Assembly (NCBI RefSeq): GCF_016863275.1
Contig: NZ_BOOO01000022.1
Location: 1 to 64,000, forward strand
Origin: Planotetraspora mira
GTDB lineage: Bacteria > Actinomycetota > Actinomycetes > Streptosporangiales > Streptosporangiaceae
Length of the DNA stretch: 64,000 nucleotides
Direction: 5' to 3'
Shown here: positions 55,991-64,000 of the stretch, one piece after another
Layout of the letters: each line of letters opens with the position of its first letter
Numbering within the stretch: position 1 is the first letter of the stretch
The notes under the pieces: model-generated
The model's input: only the letters and a program-made list of their open reading frames with translations
Told to the model about the DNA's origin: nothing
Database searches by the model: none
Translations under genes and position numbers: made by a program

Positions 55991-56458
55991 ATGAGCAGGC
56001 TCGAGGTCGGCGACGCTGCGCCCGAATTCACCCTCAAGGACGACGAGGGCGAAGAGGTGTCGCTCGAGTCGTTCCGTGGCCAGCGCGTCATCCTTTATTT
56101 CTACCCAGCGGCGATGACTCCAGGCTGCACCAAGCAGGCCTGCGACTTTCGCGACAATCTGGGCTCTCTCACCGCCAAGGGCTTCGTGGTCCTCGGCGTC
56201 TCCAAGGACAAGCCGGCCAAGCTCCAGCAGTTCCGCGAGCGTGACGCGCTCACGTTCCCGCTCCTGTCCGACGTCGATCTCGACGTGCACAAGGCGTACG
56301 GCGCCTACGGCGAGAAGACGAACTACGGCAAGACGATCCTGGGCGTCATCCGCTCGACCTTCGTCATCGACGCCGACGGCAAGGTCGAGAAGGCGCTCTA
56401 CAACGTGAAGGCCACCGGCCATGTCGCCCGCCTGGTGAAAGAGCTCGGCATCTCCTGA
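55991..56458 (+). CDS. bcp: Thiol peroxidase Bcp (peroxiredoxin Q)
   Basis: Reduces hydroperoxides using thioredoxin. The 155 residues contain FRGQRVILYFYPAAMTPGCTKQACDFRDN with peroxidatic Cys (TPGC) and resolving Cys 5 residues later, the alpha2-type Bcp arrangement. FVVLGVSKDKPAKLQQF, FPLLSDVDLDVHKAYGAYGEK and IRSTFVIDADGKV complete the fold. GGAGG lies 5 nt before the ATG at 55991, which fixes the start. Confidence 0.95.
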   Translation: MSRLEVGDAAPEFTLKDDEGEEVSLESFRGQRVILYFYPAAMTPGCTKQACDFRDNLGSLTAKGFVVLGVSKDKPAKLQQFRERDALTFPLLSDVDLDVHKAYGAYGEKTNYGKTILGVIRSTFVIDADGKVEKALYNVKATGHVARLVKELGIS

Positions 56459-56592
56459 CCCGTACGGTCACACCGGCAGGGGCCCCCGCAAAACGGGCGG
56501 CCCTTGGCGGTAGCCAACCTGTACGATGGGCGGCGCCTGCCTGTGACGCCACAGGGAGCGCGCCGTCCGTCGACGTTGCGCGTCGAAGCTCA

Positions 56593-56665
56593 GGGGCCGT
56601 AGTCCAACGGCAGAGACAGCGGCTTTAGGTGCCGTCCAGCGTGGGTTCGAATCCCACCGGCCCCA
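56593..56665 (+). tRNA. tRNA with UAG (Leu) anticodon, class I shape
   Basis: Acceptor GGGGCCG (56593-56599) pairs with CGGCCCC (56658-56664); discriminator A at 56665; CCA not encoded. D-arm 56602-56617 has GG in the loop, the anticodon stem GCGGC/GCCGT encloses TTTAGGT, giving anticodon TAG (56626-56628), and the T-arm is GTGGG-TTCGAAT-CCCAC. The anticodon reads CUA (Leu). The variable loop is only 5 nt (CCAGC), whereas tRNA-Leu normally has a long variable arm. Confidence 0.85.
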
Positions 56666-56685
56666 CTGCGTGACCGGCCATTCGG

Positions 56686-57357
56686 CTACGAGGCCGGAGC
56701 AGGATTCGGTACCGCTCCGGGTCCGTCACAGCGGATTCCCTCGTCGGTCCGCCGGCAGAATCCGGACAGGCCGTCCGACGGCTGGTCCTGCCCGAAGCGC
56801 CGGCCGTTCTGGCCGTCTCCCGGCATCCGCCGCGGCCCCTGGTCGGGGTTCGACCACACGACGCCGTAATGCGGGCCGTGGAATCGGTGCCACAGGACGT
56901 CACCGACCGCGACGACGCCCCCGCCGAACAGGGCTCCCACCACCGCGCACACCAGACCGACGATCACGAGCCGGTTGGTGTCCGTCCGCCGGGGTCGAGG
57001 ACCACCCGGCTGAGGACCACCCGGCTGAGGACCACCCGGCTGAGGACCACCCAGCCGAGGAGCGCCCGAAGGTCCCCCCGGTGGAACACCAGGGACTCCG
57101 GGCCCAGCCTGTCCCGCCGCGGGCCGCCAGCCGGGAGCACTCCAACCGGCCCCTCCGGGACCGTAGGCGTATCCCGGCGCCTGGAACGCGGATTGGCCGG
57201 CGGAGCCTACTCCGGACCCTGCAGCAGATCCGGAGCCTGGCTCCGCCGTGGTCTGGTCGGGAGCCGCCTCGGCAGGTAGCGGTGTGGTGCCCTCTCCCGG
57301 CCCCGGAACGCGCGACTCATCCTCAGCATCGCGCGGCCCTCCATGTTGATCCGCCAT
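56686..57357 (-). CDS. Gly/Pro-rich protein with one membrane helix
   Basis: A 223-residue protein of no recognised family. Residues 1-120 are disordered and Gly/Pro/Ala-rich, with a four-fold GGPQP repeat (LGGPQPGGPQPGGPQPGG). One transmembrane helix (RLVIVGLVCAVVGALFGGGVVAVG) follows basic RPRRTDTNR. The C-terminal 60 residues outside the membrane have two Cys (FCRRTDEGIRCDG) that may form a disulfide. AGGAG lies 8 nt before the ATG at 57357. It converges on the tRNA gene. Confidence 0.75.
   Translation of the reverse strand: MADQHGGPRDAEDESRVPGPGEGTTPLPAEAAPDQTTAEPGSGSAAGSGVGSAGQSAFQAPGYAYGPGGAGWSAPGWRPAAGQAGPGVPGVPPGGPSGAPRLGGPQPGGPQPGGPQPGGPRPRRTDTNRLVIVGLVCAVVGALFGGGVVAVGDVLWHRFHGPHYGVVWSNPDQGPRRMPGDGQNGRRFGQDQPSDGLSGFCRRTDEGIRCDGPGAVPNPAPAS
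56997..57056. repeat. Four 15-bp tandem repeats inside the Gly/Pro-rich gene
   Basis: GAGGACCACCCGGCT is repeated exactly at 56997, 57012 and 57027, with a variant copy at 57042. They encode the GGPQP units and keep frame, so length changes by slippage would be tolerated. Confidence 0.85.
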
Positions 57358-57511
57358 CACAGATCTCCTGTCCGCCCCACCGAGGCGCTCCCGGGGATAA
57401 TGATGGTCCTCGTTTCGTAAAGGCGACGTAAGGCCCCGTCCTCGCATCTGCGACCTGAGTCGTACGCCCGGATCAGCCCGAAGGCGGAACACCGCTGAGC
57501 AGCCACTACGT

Positions 57512-58702
57512 ATGGTTGGAACCGTGTTCGGCAGACCACGCGCCTGGGCCCGGCGTCACCCCGTCCTGATCGACTCCTTCACGGTCTCACCGCTCGTCCT
57601 GTTCTGCCTGGCCACGGTCGGGAACTTCAGCGAAGCCCAGTGGCTGGCCGGCTCCCGCGTGGGGATGCCGACGGGCCTGTTCCTGACGATCGCGCTCCTC
57701 GCGCCGCTCATGGTGCGCAGGAACCACCCCCGCGAGGTGTTCGCGGCCATCGCCCTCCTCAGCTTCGGCCAATGGCTGGCCGGTCTGGCCGAGATCCCGG
57801 CGAACCTCGCCGTCCTCGTCGCGATGTACGCCGTGGCCGCCCGCTGCACCGCCGCCTGGGCCGTCGCGGCCGGTCTGGTGACGGAGGTCGGGCTGGCACT
57901 CGCCCAGTCCCGCTACACCGCTTTCGAACCGTCGACCTTCGCCTCCATGTCGGTGTTCGTCGTGGCCATCTGGGTCACCGGGATCTACGCGAACACCCGG
58001 CGGCGCTTCGTCGAGAGCCTGGTGGAGCGCGCCGAACGCGCCGAACGTGAGCGGGACCAGCAGGCGCAGATCGCCGCCGCCGCCGAGCGCACCCGCATCG
58101 CCCGTGAGCTGCACGACGTCGTCGCGCACAACGTCAGCGTGATGGTGGTCCAGGCGGACGGCGCGGGTTACGCCATCGACAGCGACCCGGAGCAGGCGCG
58201 CCGTGCCGTACAGGCGATCTCGGCGACGGGGCGCAAGGCGCTCGCGGAGATGCGACGCCTGGTGGGGGTGCTCAGGCAGGAGGGGGACCACACGCAGGAG
58301 TACGCTCCGCAACCGGGAGTGGCTCAGCTCGGCGACCTGGTGAAGCAGGTCGGCGACTCCGGGTTGCCGATCGACTTCACCGTCTCCGGCGTGCCGCACG
58401 TGCTCCCGGAGGGAGAACAGCTGGTGATCTACCGGATCGTCCAGGAGGCGCTGACGAACACCCTCAAGCACGGGGGGCCGGGCGCTCGCGCCCTGGTCGA
58501 CATGACGTACGGCAGGGGCGAGGTCGTGCTGCGGATCTCCGACGACGGCAGGGGCGCGGCCGCGATCGCGTCAGAGGGCGGACACGGACTGGTCGGCATG
58601 CGGGAGCGGGCGGCGATGTACGGCGGGAGCATCGACGCGGGCCCGAAAGCCGGCGGCGGCTTCCAGGTGCTCGCGCGGATCCCGACCGGAGTGACGGTAT
58701 GA
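57512..58702 (+). CDS. Sensor histidine kinase (NarL-type, HisKA_3)
   Basis: Membrane kinase of 396 residues. About five helices span residues 20-165 (LTIALLAPLMV, LAVLVAMYAVAARCTAAWAVAAGLV, STFASMSVFVVAIWVTGIYA). A coiled coil (ESLVERAERAERERDQQAQIAAAAERTRIARE) leads to the phospho-acceptor His in RELHDVVAHNVSVMVVQA (HisKA_3). HATPase boxes are EGEQLVIYRIVQEALTNTLKHG and ISDDGRGAAAIASEGGHGLVGMRER. The ATG at 57512 is taken; GTG 57524 is an alternative. It phosphorylates the response regulator encoded 20 bp on. Confidence 0.92.
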   Translation: MVGTVFGRPRAWARRHPVLIDSFTVSPLVLFCLATVGNFSEAQWLAGSRVGMPTGLFLTIALLAPLMVRRNHPREVFAAIALLSFGQWLAGLAEIPANLAVLVAMYAVAARCTAAWAVAAGLVTEVGLALAQSRYTAFEPSTFASMSVFVVAIWVTGIYANTRRRFVESLVERAERAERERDQQAQIAAAAERTRIARELHDVVAHNVSVMVVQADGAGYAIDSDPEQARRAVQAISATGRKALAEMRRLVGVLRQEGDHTQEYAPQPGVAQLGDLVKQVGDSGLPIDFTVSGVPHVLPEGEQLVIYRIVQEALTNTLKHGGPGARALVDMTYGRGEVVLRISDDGRGAAAIASEGGHGLVGMRERAAMYGGSIDAGPKAGGGFQVLARIPTGVTV

Positions 58703-58721
58703 CGGACAGGAAGCGGCGGCG

Positions 58722-59387
58722 ATGATTCGAGTGATGGTGGTCGACGACCAGGAACTGGTGCGCACGGGATTCCGGATGGTGCTCGGGGCGCAGCCCGACA
58801 TCGAGGTCGTCGGCGAGGCGGCGGACGGGGCCGCGGCCATCGAGACGTTGCGCACGACCGAGGCCGACGTGGTGTTGATGGACGTCCGGATGCCCCGCAT
58901 GGACGGCGTGGAGGCGGCCCGGCTCATCTGCGCGTCCCCCGGCTCGCCGAAGGTCCTCATGCTGACCACCTTCGACCTGGACGAGTACGCCTTCGAGGCC
59001 ATCAAGGCAGGCGTCTCGGGCTTCCTGCTCAAGGACGTGCCGCCCCCCGAGCTGATCAGCGCCATCCGTTCCGTCCACGCCGGGGACGCCGTGATCGCCC
59101 CCAGTACGACCAGGAGGCTGCTCGACCGCGTCGCCGTGCACCTGCCGGCGGGCGATGCCCTGAAGCGGGACGACGACACCCTGACGGCGCGGGAGCGTGA
59201 AGTCCTGTACCACGTGGCCCTGGGACTGTCGAACTCGGAGATCGCCCAGCAGTTGCAGCTGGCGGAGGCGACTGTGAAGACCCACCTCGGCCGGATCCTG
59301 GCCAAACTGAGCCTGCGTGACCGTGCTCAGGCCGTCGTCTACGCGTACGAAAGCGGGCTCGTCACGCCCGATCGTTCCCAGGGCTGA
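58722..59387 (+). CDS. NarL/LuxR-family response regulator
   Basis: Response regulator of 221 residues. Receiver: VMVVDDQELVRTGF (acidic pair), phospho-acceptor Asp in VVLMDVRMPRMDG, LMLTTFDLDEYAFEA, and Lys in GFLLKDVPP. The LuxR helix-turn-helix is LTAREREVLYHVALGLSNSEIAQQLQLAEATVKTHLGRILAKL. By position it controls the ABC transporter that follows and probably itself. Confidence 0.93.
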   Translation: MIRVMVVDDQELVRTGFRMVLGAQPDIEVVGEAADGAAAIETLRTTEADVVLMDVRMPRMDGVEAARLICASPGSPKVLMLTTFDLDEYAFEAIKAGVSGFLLKDVPPPELISAIRSVHAGDAVIAPSTTRRLLDRVAVHLPAGDALKRDDDTLTAREREVLYHVALGLSNSEIAQQLQLAEATVKTHLGRILAKLSLRDRAQAVVYAYESGLVTPDRSQG

Positions 59388-59499
59388 CTCGGGACTACAT
59401 CAGAAATCGCAGATCCTCCGTACGGACCCTCAGCAAACGGATCAGAAAGCCCTTCGCACGGCAGAGGTGCACGCATGATCGCGAACCTAGGGTTTTCGC

Positions 59500-60243
59500 A
59501 TGACCACAATCACGAGTGTCCGGAGCGCCGTGACCGCGCAGGGGCTCACCAAGGTGTACGGCACGGGCGACGCGGCCGTGCACGCCCTGCGCGGAATCGA
59601 CGTCGGGTTCGCCACCGAGGCGTTCACCGCGATCATGGGCCCGTCGGGCTCCGGCAAGTCGACGCTGATGCACTGCCTCGCCGGGCTCGACTCGGTGACG
59701 GACGGCCATGTCACCATCGGCGACGTCGAGATCACCCGCCTGAACGACAAGCGGCTCACCCTGCTGCGCCGTGACCGCGTCGGATTCATCTTCCAGGCGT
59801 TCAACCTGCTGCCGACGTTGACCGCCGAGCAGAACATCCGGCTGCCGTTGCAGATCGCCGGGCGGCAGGCCGACCAGGCCCTGTTCGACCGTGTGATCGA
59901 CACGGTCGGCCTCCGCGACCGGTTGCGGCACAAGCCGAGCCAGCTGTCCGGCGGGCAGCAGCAGCGGGTCGCGGTCGCGCGGGCGCTCATCAGCAAACCC
60001 CAAGTGATCTTCGCGGACGAGCCGACCGGAAACCTCGACTCGCGCAGCGGCGCGGAGGTGTTGTCGTTCCTGCGCACCTCGGTGCGGGAACTCGGGCAGA
60101 CGATCGTGATGGTGACCCACGACCCCGTCGCGGCGTCCTACGCCGACAGGGTCGTGTTCCTCCGCGACGGGCTGCTGGTGCGCGAACTCGAACAGCCGAC
60201 GCCGCAGACCGTCCTCGACACGCTCGTGGCGCTGGAGGCCTGA
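59500..60243 (+). CDS. MacB/LolD-type ABC transporter ATPase
   Basis: ATPase of 247 residues. Walker A GPSGSGKSTLMHCLAGLD, Q-loop VGFIFQAFNLLPTLTAEQNI, signature QLSGGQQQRVAVARAL, Walker B VIFADEPTGNLDSRSG and His-loop VMVTHDPVAASYADR are of the MacB/LolD/FtsE group, whose members drive mechanotransmission rather than substrate flux through the membrane. Start ATG 59500. It pairs with the FtsX-type permease 3 bp on. Confidence 0.94.
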   Translation: MTTITSVRSAVTAQGLTKVYGTGDAAVHALRGIDVGFATEAFTAIMGPSGSGKSTLMHCLAGLDSVTDGHVTIGDVEITRLNDKRLTLLRRDRVGFIFQAFNLLPTLTAEQNIRLPLQIAGRQADQALFDRVIDTVGLRDRLRHKPSQLSGGQQQRVAVARALISKPQVIFADEPTGNLDSRSGAEVLSFLRTSVRELGQTIVMVTHDPVAASYADRVVFLRDGLLVRELEQPTPQTVLDTLVALEA

Positions 60244-60246
60244 CCC

Positions 60247-62733
60247 GTGTTCAGGACCACCATCACGGGCCTGCTGGCGCACCGGCTCCGGCTGCTGCTC
60301 ACCTCGCTGGCCATCATCCTCGGCGTGGGCTTCATCGCCGGGACCTTCGTGCTCACCGACACGATCGACGCCGGCTTCAGCCAGTCCTTCACCGCCGCCG
60401 CCGACAAGATCGACGTCGCGGTCATCTCAAAGGGGGACGAGGACCCGCTTCCCCCGAGCCTGCTCGCCAAGGTCGGATCAGTCGCCGGCGTCAAGGACGC
60501 GCAGCCCGTCGTGTCCGGCGAGGCGCCCCTCATCGGCAAGGACGGCAAGACCGTCGGCGAACTCGTCACCGCCGGGGTGTCGTTCCCCTCGTACCGACTG
60601 GACGTCACCAGCGGCAAGGCGCCGGCGTCGGACGGCGAGGCCCTGGTCGACACGAGCACGGCGCGGGCGCAGGGCTTCCGGATCGGGGACACCGTCTCCG
60701 TCCTCGACCAGAAGAACGTCCGGCACGAGTTCCGGCTGGTCGGCACCTTCGACGTCGGCGTCGACCAGTCACTCGCCGCCCGCGGCGCGGTCGCCTACAC
60801 CCCGGCGACCGCGATGCGGATGACGGGAGCGACGGGCTACGCCGAGATCGACGTCACCACCGCGGGCCCGTCCAGGGAGAGTCTCCGTACGGCCGTCGCC
60901 GCGGTCGCCGGGTCCGGCGCCAAGGTCCAGACCGGGGAGGAGCGCGCCGCCGATCTGGCGGCGTCCAACGGCGCGAGCACCGACTATCTGAAGGTCGGCC
61001 TGCTGATGTTCGGATTCGTCGCCCTGCTGGTCGCGGGCCTGGTGATCTACAACACCTTCGGGATCCTGGTCGCCCAGCGCATGCGCGAGCTGGCGCTGCT
61101 GCGGTGCATCGGGGCGACCCGGCGTCAGGTCTTCGGGTCGATCGTGCTGGAGTCGGCCATCGTCGGGCTGGTCTCCTCGATCCTCGGTTTGGCCGCCGGG
61201 CTCGGCATGGGATGGCTCGCCGTGTTCCTGCTGGGGACCTACCAACCGGACGTGGAGGTCCCCACGGGCACCGTGACGTTGTCGCCGCAGACCATCGTCA
61301 TCGGCCTGGCGACCGGCCTGATCATGACGGTCGTCGCGGCCCTGCTCCCGGCCCGCCAGGCCACCAAGGTCGCGCCCGTCGCGGCACTGCGCACGCAGAC
61401 CGAGGAGCACACGTTCCGCGCCGGCGTCGTACGGATCATCTTCGCCGTGCTGTTCGGGCTGGCCGCCGCCGGACTGACGTACGCGGGCGTGACCGCGAAG
61501 CCCGACGAGACGGCGCTCATGACCGTCATGGCGGGCGGCGTGCTGGCCTTCTTCACCGTGCTGATCCTGGGACCGGTGCTCGTCACACCGCTGAGCGGGC
61601 TGGCGGGCTGGCTGCCCGGGCGGCTGTTCGGGGTGCCGGGCCGTCTGGCCACGGAGAACTCACGGCGCAACCCGAAGCGGTCGGCCACGACGACGATCGC
61701 CCTCACCATCGGCGTCACTCTCATGACGTTCATGGCCGTCCTCACCGCGACCATGCGGGCCACCGCCGACCATGAGCTCGACTCGCAGTTCCCCGCCGAC
61801 TACCGGGTCGCCGCGCAGACCGGCGACGTCCCCCACACGGTCGCGGAGGCGTTGCGCGGACACCCGGAGCTGGCCACCGTGGCGGAGTTCCGGGAGGCCG
61901 AGGGCAAGCTCGACGACGAGGACTACCCCATCGGTACGGTGACGTCGTCGGTGCTCGAGACCGCTATGCGGCCGAAGGCGACGTCGGGCTCGGCCGACGG
62001 CTTCAAGCCGGGAACGGTCATGATCGCCGACTATGTGGCCGAGCACCTCAAGATCAAGGTGGGCGACGACGTCAGAGTCGGAACCGCGAAGAAGGCCACC
62101 CCGCTTCGTGTGGTCGCCATCCTCGACTCACAGTCGTTGCTGCCGTCGATCACCGTGCCGGAGCAGTTCTTCGACGAGCGCTTCGGGAAGACGGACGACA
62201 ACCAGATCCTGATCACCGCGGCCGACGGCGCCGACCTGGACAAGGCACGGGCGATCGTGGACGACGCGACCCAGCCGTACCCGGCGGTGAAGGTCACCAG
62301 CTCCACCGAGATCCGCGGTCAGTTCGACGAGGCGATCAACGGCATATTGTCGGTGATCACCGGTCTGCTCGGCCTCGCGATCGTCATCTCGCTGCTGGGC
62401 ATCGCGAACACGTTGTCGTTGTCGGTTCACGAGCGGACGCGTGAGTCGGCGCTGCTGCGCGCCCTCGGCCTGAAGCGCGGGCAACTGCGCGGCATGCTCA
62501 CCGTCGAGGCGCTGATCCTCGGTCTGGTCGGCGCCCTCGTCGGCACCGTCCTCGGCATCGTGTACGGCTGGGCCGCGACGACGACGATCTCGGAGTCTGT
62601 GAGCTTCCGGCTGCCCGTCGGGCAGATCGCGTTGTTCATCGCGGCGTCCGGGCTGGCCGGAGTGCTGGCGGCCGTCCTTCCCGCCAGGCGCGCGGCGCGG
62701 ACGTCCATCGTGGGCTCCCTCGCGAGCGACTGA
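60247..62733 (+). CDS. FtsX-domain ABC permease
   Basis: An 828-residue permease with two FtsX modules and two extracytoplasmic (MacB periplasmic-like) domains. N-terminal helix [23 protein letters not shown], three helices at about residues 255-370 ([70 protein letters not shown]), a second set of helices from about 390, and the last FtsX set near the end ([37 protein letters not shown]). Start GTG 60247. With its ATPase and two-component system it likely responds to envelope-active compounds; substrate unknown. Confidence 0.92.
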   Translation: MFRTTITGLLAHRLRLLLTSLAIILGVGFIAGTFVLTDTIDAGFSQSFTAAADKIDVAVISKGDEDPLPPSLLAKVGSVAGVKDAQPVVSGEAPLIGKDGKTVGELVTAGVSFPSYRLDVTSGKAPASDGEALVDTSTARAQGFRIGDTVSVLDQKNVRHEFRLVGTFDVGVDQSLAARGAVAYTPATAMRMTGATGYAEIDVTTAGPSRESLRTAVAAVAGSGAKVQTGEERAADLAASNGASTDYLKVGLLMFGFVALLVAGLVIYNTFGILVAQRMRELALLRCIGATRRQVFGSIVLESAIVGLVSSILGLAAGLGMGWLAVFLLGTYQPDVEVPTGTVTLSPQTIVIGLATGLIMTVVAALLPARQATKVAPVAALRTQTEEHTFRAGVVRIIFAVLFGLAAAGLTYAGVTAKPDETALMTVMAGGVLAFFTVLILGPVLVTPLSGLAGWLPGRLFGVPGRLATENSRRNPKRSATTTIALTIGVTLMTFMAVLTATMRATADHELDSQFPADYRVAAQTGDVPHTVAEALRGHPELATVAEFREAEGKLDDEDYPIGTVTSSVLETAMRPKATSGSADGFKPGTVMIADYVAEHLKIKVGDDVRVGTAKKATPLRVVAILDSQSLLPSITVPEQFFDERFGKTDDNQILITAADGADLDKARAIVDDATQPYPAVKVTSSTEIRGQFDEAINGILSVITGLLGLAIVISLLGIANTLSLSVHERTRESALLRALGLKRGQLRGMLTVEALILGLVGALVGTVLGIVYGWAATTTISESVSFRLPVGQIALFIAASGLAGVLAAVLPARRAARTSIVGSLASD

Positions 62734-62742
62734 AACGCGTGA

Positions 62743-63006
62743 TCACGCAGGTGGGGGGAGGGGGGTGGGCCACTGCTCGGCCACGTCGTTCGGGCCGAGC
62801 AGTGGTCGTATGACGATGTCACCCGTCGTGCCGTCGATGACGACGCAGCCGCCCCCCACCGTCTCGGGGGGGACTGTCGGGTCCTCCGGCTCGTCGTCCG
62901 CGATCCAGGCCACGTAGCCGCCGTCGAAGGCGAGCATCTCCGCCTCGGAGCCGCGATCACCGAAATAGCGCTCCGCCAGCTCCCGCGCCTGGTCGGGCGA
63001 GACCAT
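62743..63006 (-). CDS. YrhB/Imm35-like small protein, probable immunity protein
   Basis: An 87-residue protein: MVSPDQARELAERYF at the start and AFDGGYVAWIADDEPEDPTVPPETVGGGCVVIDGTTGDIVIRP match the YrhB/immunity-protein-35 pattern (helix, then beta-sheet with GG..V.vd..tG.i). Such proteins protect against toxins encoded just upstream. Its ATG overlaps the toxin gene stop by one base (TGATG), as is usual for toxin-immunity pairs. It converges on the FtsX gene with a 9-bp gap. Confidence 0.75.
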   Translation of the reverse strand: MVSPDQARELAERYFGDRGSEAEMLAFDGGYVAWIADDEPEDPTVPPETVGGGCVVIDGTTGDIVIRPLLGPNDVAEQWPTPLPPPA

Positions 63007-64000
63007 CAAAGGCGCTGCCCTTCCCGGTCGATGACCACGCAGAAGACCCCGGTGACGACCTCGTACGGCGGTTCGACCGCCATGTGACCCCGCTGCGCGT
63101 CGATCCACAGGACCTCGTCCCGGCAGTTCACGGCGTTCCATGCGTGGCTCCCACCACCCGGCCAGCGGGTGATGAGCATCGCGCTCGCCCCGTGACCTCC
63201 GAAGACCAGGCGCTGCGCGATGGCCACGTAGGCGCGACGGCCGTGCCCGACATACTCGAACCGATGCCCCAGCCACTGCTCGGCGCGGGCCACTCCCCCG
63301 GTCTCACCGGTCAGGAGCGGCTTTCCCCCCGCGTCGAACTCAGGCTGACGGCGTGCGGCCACGACCGGTTCCCCGTGCCAGGTCGACATGACGGCGAGCG
63401 CGCAGTCGACGGCGTTCGTCGACCTGAACGGGTCCTCCGTCGGCCCTTCCGCGTTGATCAGGCGGATCCACATGCCCCGTGGATCGGGGAAGCGCCCGCT
63501 GACCGCCTGGACGAGACTCTCCTGGGCGAGGATCTCCTCGGTCCCGGGCCTCGACTCCGCGAGCCCGCCCGGCTTGCCGTACGGACGCGTCGCCTCCAGC
63601 CGCGGTGGCCTGCGGACACTGTCGAACCAGTCAGGCTCGAGGTTCTCGCCCGCGTCGCCCAGGACCCGGGATCCGGCCGGTTCCCGCGCAGGACTCTGTC
63701 CCCGCGCCGGGACGTCCGACTGCGGTGCGACGTCTGACCGCGGCGCAACATCTGACCGCGACGCGACGTCTGACCGCGCCGGGCCCTGGCCCCATTTCGG
63801 ACGTTCTCCCCAAACCGGAATGCCAGCATCGGGTGCGGCGGTCTCAGCGACCACGCCCTCGGCCGACACGACCGGCGACGGGTCTGCCAGGCCCTCCCCG
63901 TCGGAGGCGGGCGCGTGCGGCAGTGCCGACGCCGGAGCCGGAGCCGGCGCCTCGACCGGCACCGCGGCAACGGCCTCAACGGGCCCTTCAACAGGTGCCG
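63006..64000 (-). CDS. Papain-fold (glutamine deamidase-like) toxin domain protein, 5' end outside window
   Basis: The visible 330 residues are the C-terminal part of a longer protein; the frame is open to the edge. The first 130 or so residues are Pro/Ala-rich with four 6-residue SDVA repeats. The last 150 residues look like Tox-PL (papain-fold toxin 1): STNAVDCALAVMSTWHGEPV, AMLITRWPGGGSHAWNAVN with the His, and EVLWIDAQRGHM with the Asp. The family's usual N-C-x-x-C start here reads N-A-x-x-C. Known relatives deamidate or cleave host proteins. The YrhB-like gene follows at once. Confidence 0.72.
   Translation of the reverse strand, partial: APVEGPVEAVAAVPVEAPAPAPASALPHAPASDGEGLADPSPVVSAEGVVAETAAPDAGIPVWGERPKWGQGPARSDVASRSDVAPRSDVAPQSDVPARGQSPAREPAGSRVLGDAGENLEPDWFDSVRRPPRLEATRPYGKPGGLAESRPGTEEILAQESLVQAVSGRFPDPRGMWIRLINAEGPTEDPFRSTNAVDCALAVMSTWHGEPVVAARRQPEFDAGGKPLLTGETGGVARAEQWLGHRFEYVGHGRRAYVAIAQRLVFGGHGASAMLITRWPGGGSHAWNAVNCRDEVLWIDAQRGHMAVEPPYEVVTGVFCVVIDREGQRL
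63709..63780. repeat. 18-bp repeats encoding SDVA units in the toxin linker
   Basis: Four approximate 18-bp units (GACGTCTGACCGCG-like) encode RSDVAS-RSDVAP-RSDVAP-QSDVPA. They lie in the flexible linker before the toxin domain. Confidence 0.6.

Overview
This is a high-GC actinomycete chromosome window. It has many GTG and TTG starts, purine-rich Shine-Dalgarno sites, apparently leaderless genes with TANNNT -10 boxes just upstream of the ATG, DUF2469 next to rnhB, tandem cvnABCD conservons and an actinobacterial hut pathway through HutF. Gene content and order resemble Streptomyces and related sporulating actinomycetes. A member of the Streptosporangiales is my best guess, made from protein flavour only; no rRNA is present to settle it.

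Bases 1-20,300 are mostly a conserved translation, secretion and DNA-processing block. On the minus strand lie rpsB-tsf-pyrH-frr (frr is cut by the window edge). Then comes an accessory insert: a helix-turn-helix repressor and a divergent MFS exporter sharing three evenly spaced operators, a CaiB-type CoA-transferase gene interrupted by one amber codon, and an alpha/beta hydrolase flanked by clusters of DnaA-box-like sites. Next are yraN-comM-dprA-xerC (plus strand), then on the minus strand an M23 peptidase, DUF2469, rnhB, two signal peptidase I genes, rplS, trmD, rimM, khpA, rpsP and ffh.

Bases 20,490-31,300 hold a membrane glycosyltransferase and two complete conservons in tandem (each cvnA kinase-like sensor, cvnB roadblock, cvnC DUF742, cvnD GTPase). 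They lie between ffh and glnD, genes I remember as adjacent in Streptomyces coelicolor. Nitrogen control follows (amtB-glnB-glnD), then a group 2 sigma factor, two histidine-degradation genes (hutF, hutI), an ABC exporter, an AbiEii-like nucleotidyltransferase with a small partner, and a membrane protein.

Bases 43,464-48,562 carry a GntR/FadR regulator and a divergent operon: glutamine-synthetase-like ligase, aldehyde dehydrogenase, short-chain dehydrogenase and gamma-glutamyl hydrolase. It looks like a gamma-glutamylation pathway for ethanolamine or another amine. After an internally deleted nuclease-like gene, a tandem glycine riboswitch leads gcvT-gcvH-sdaA, which would turn glycine and serine excess into one-carbon units and pyruvate.

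Bases 53,800-64,000 hold a fold-type III PLP enzyme, then the most unusual structure of the window: a 390-bp non-coding element with eight copies of a 12-mer, four direct then four inverted, spaced exactly 53 bp within each half and forming one large inverted repeat. After it come DUF3618, a Bcp peroxidase, a 73-nt class-I-shaped tRNA with a leucine (UAG) anticodon, a Gly/Pro-rich membrane protein, a two-component system with a MacB-like ABC transporter, and at the edge a papain-fold (glutamine deamidase-like) toxin gene with its YrhB/Imm35-like partner.
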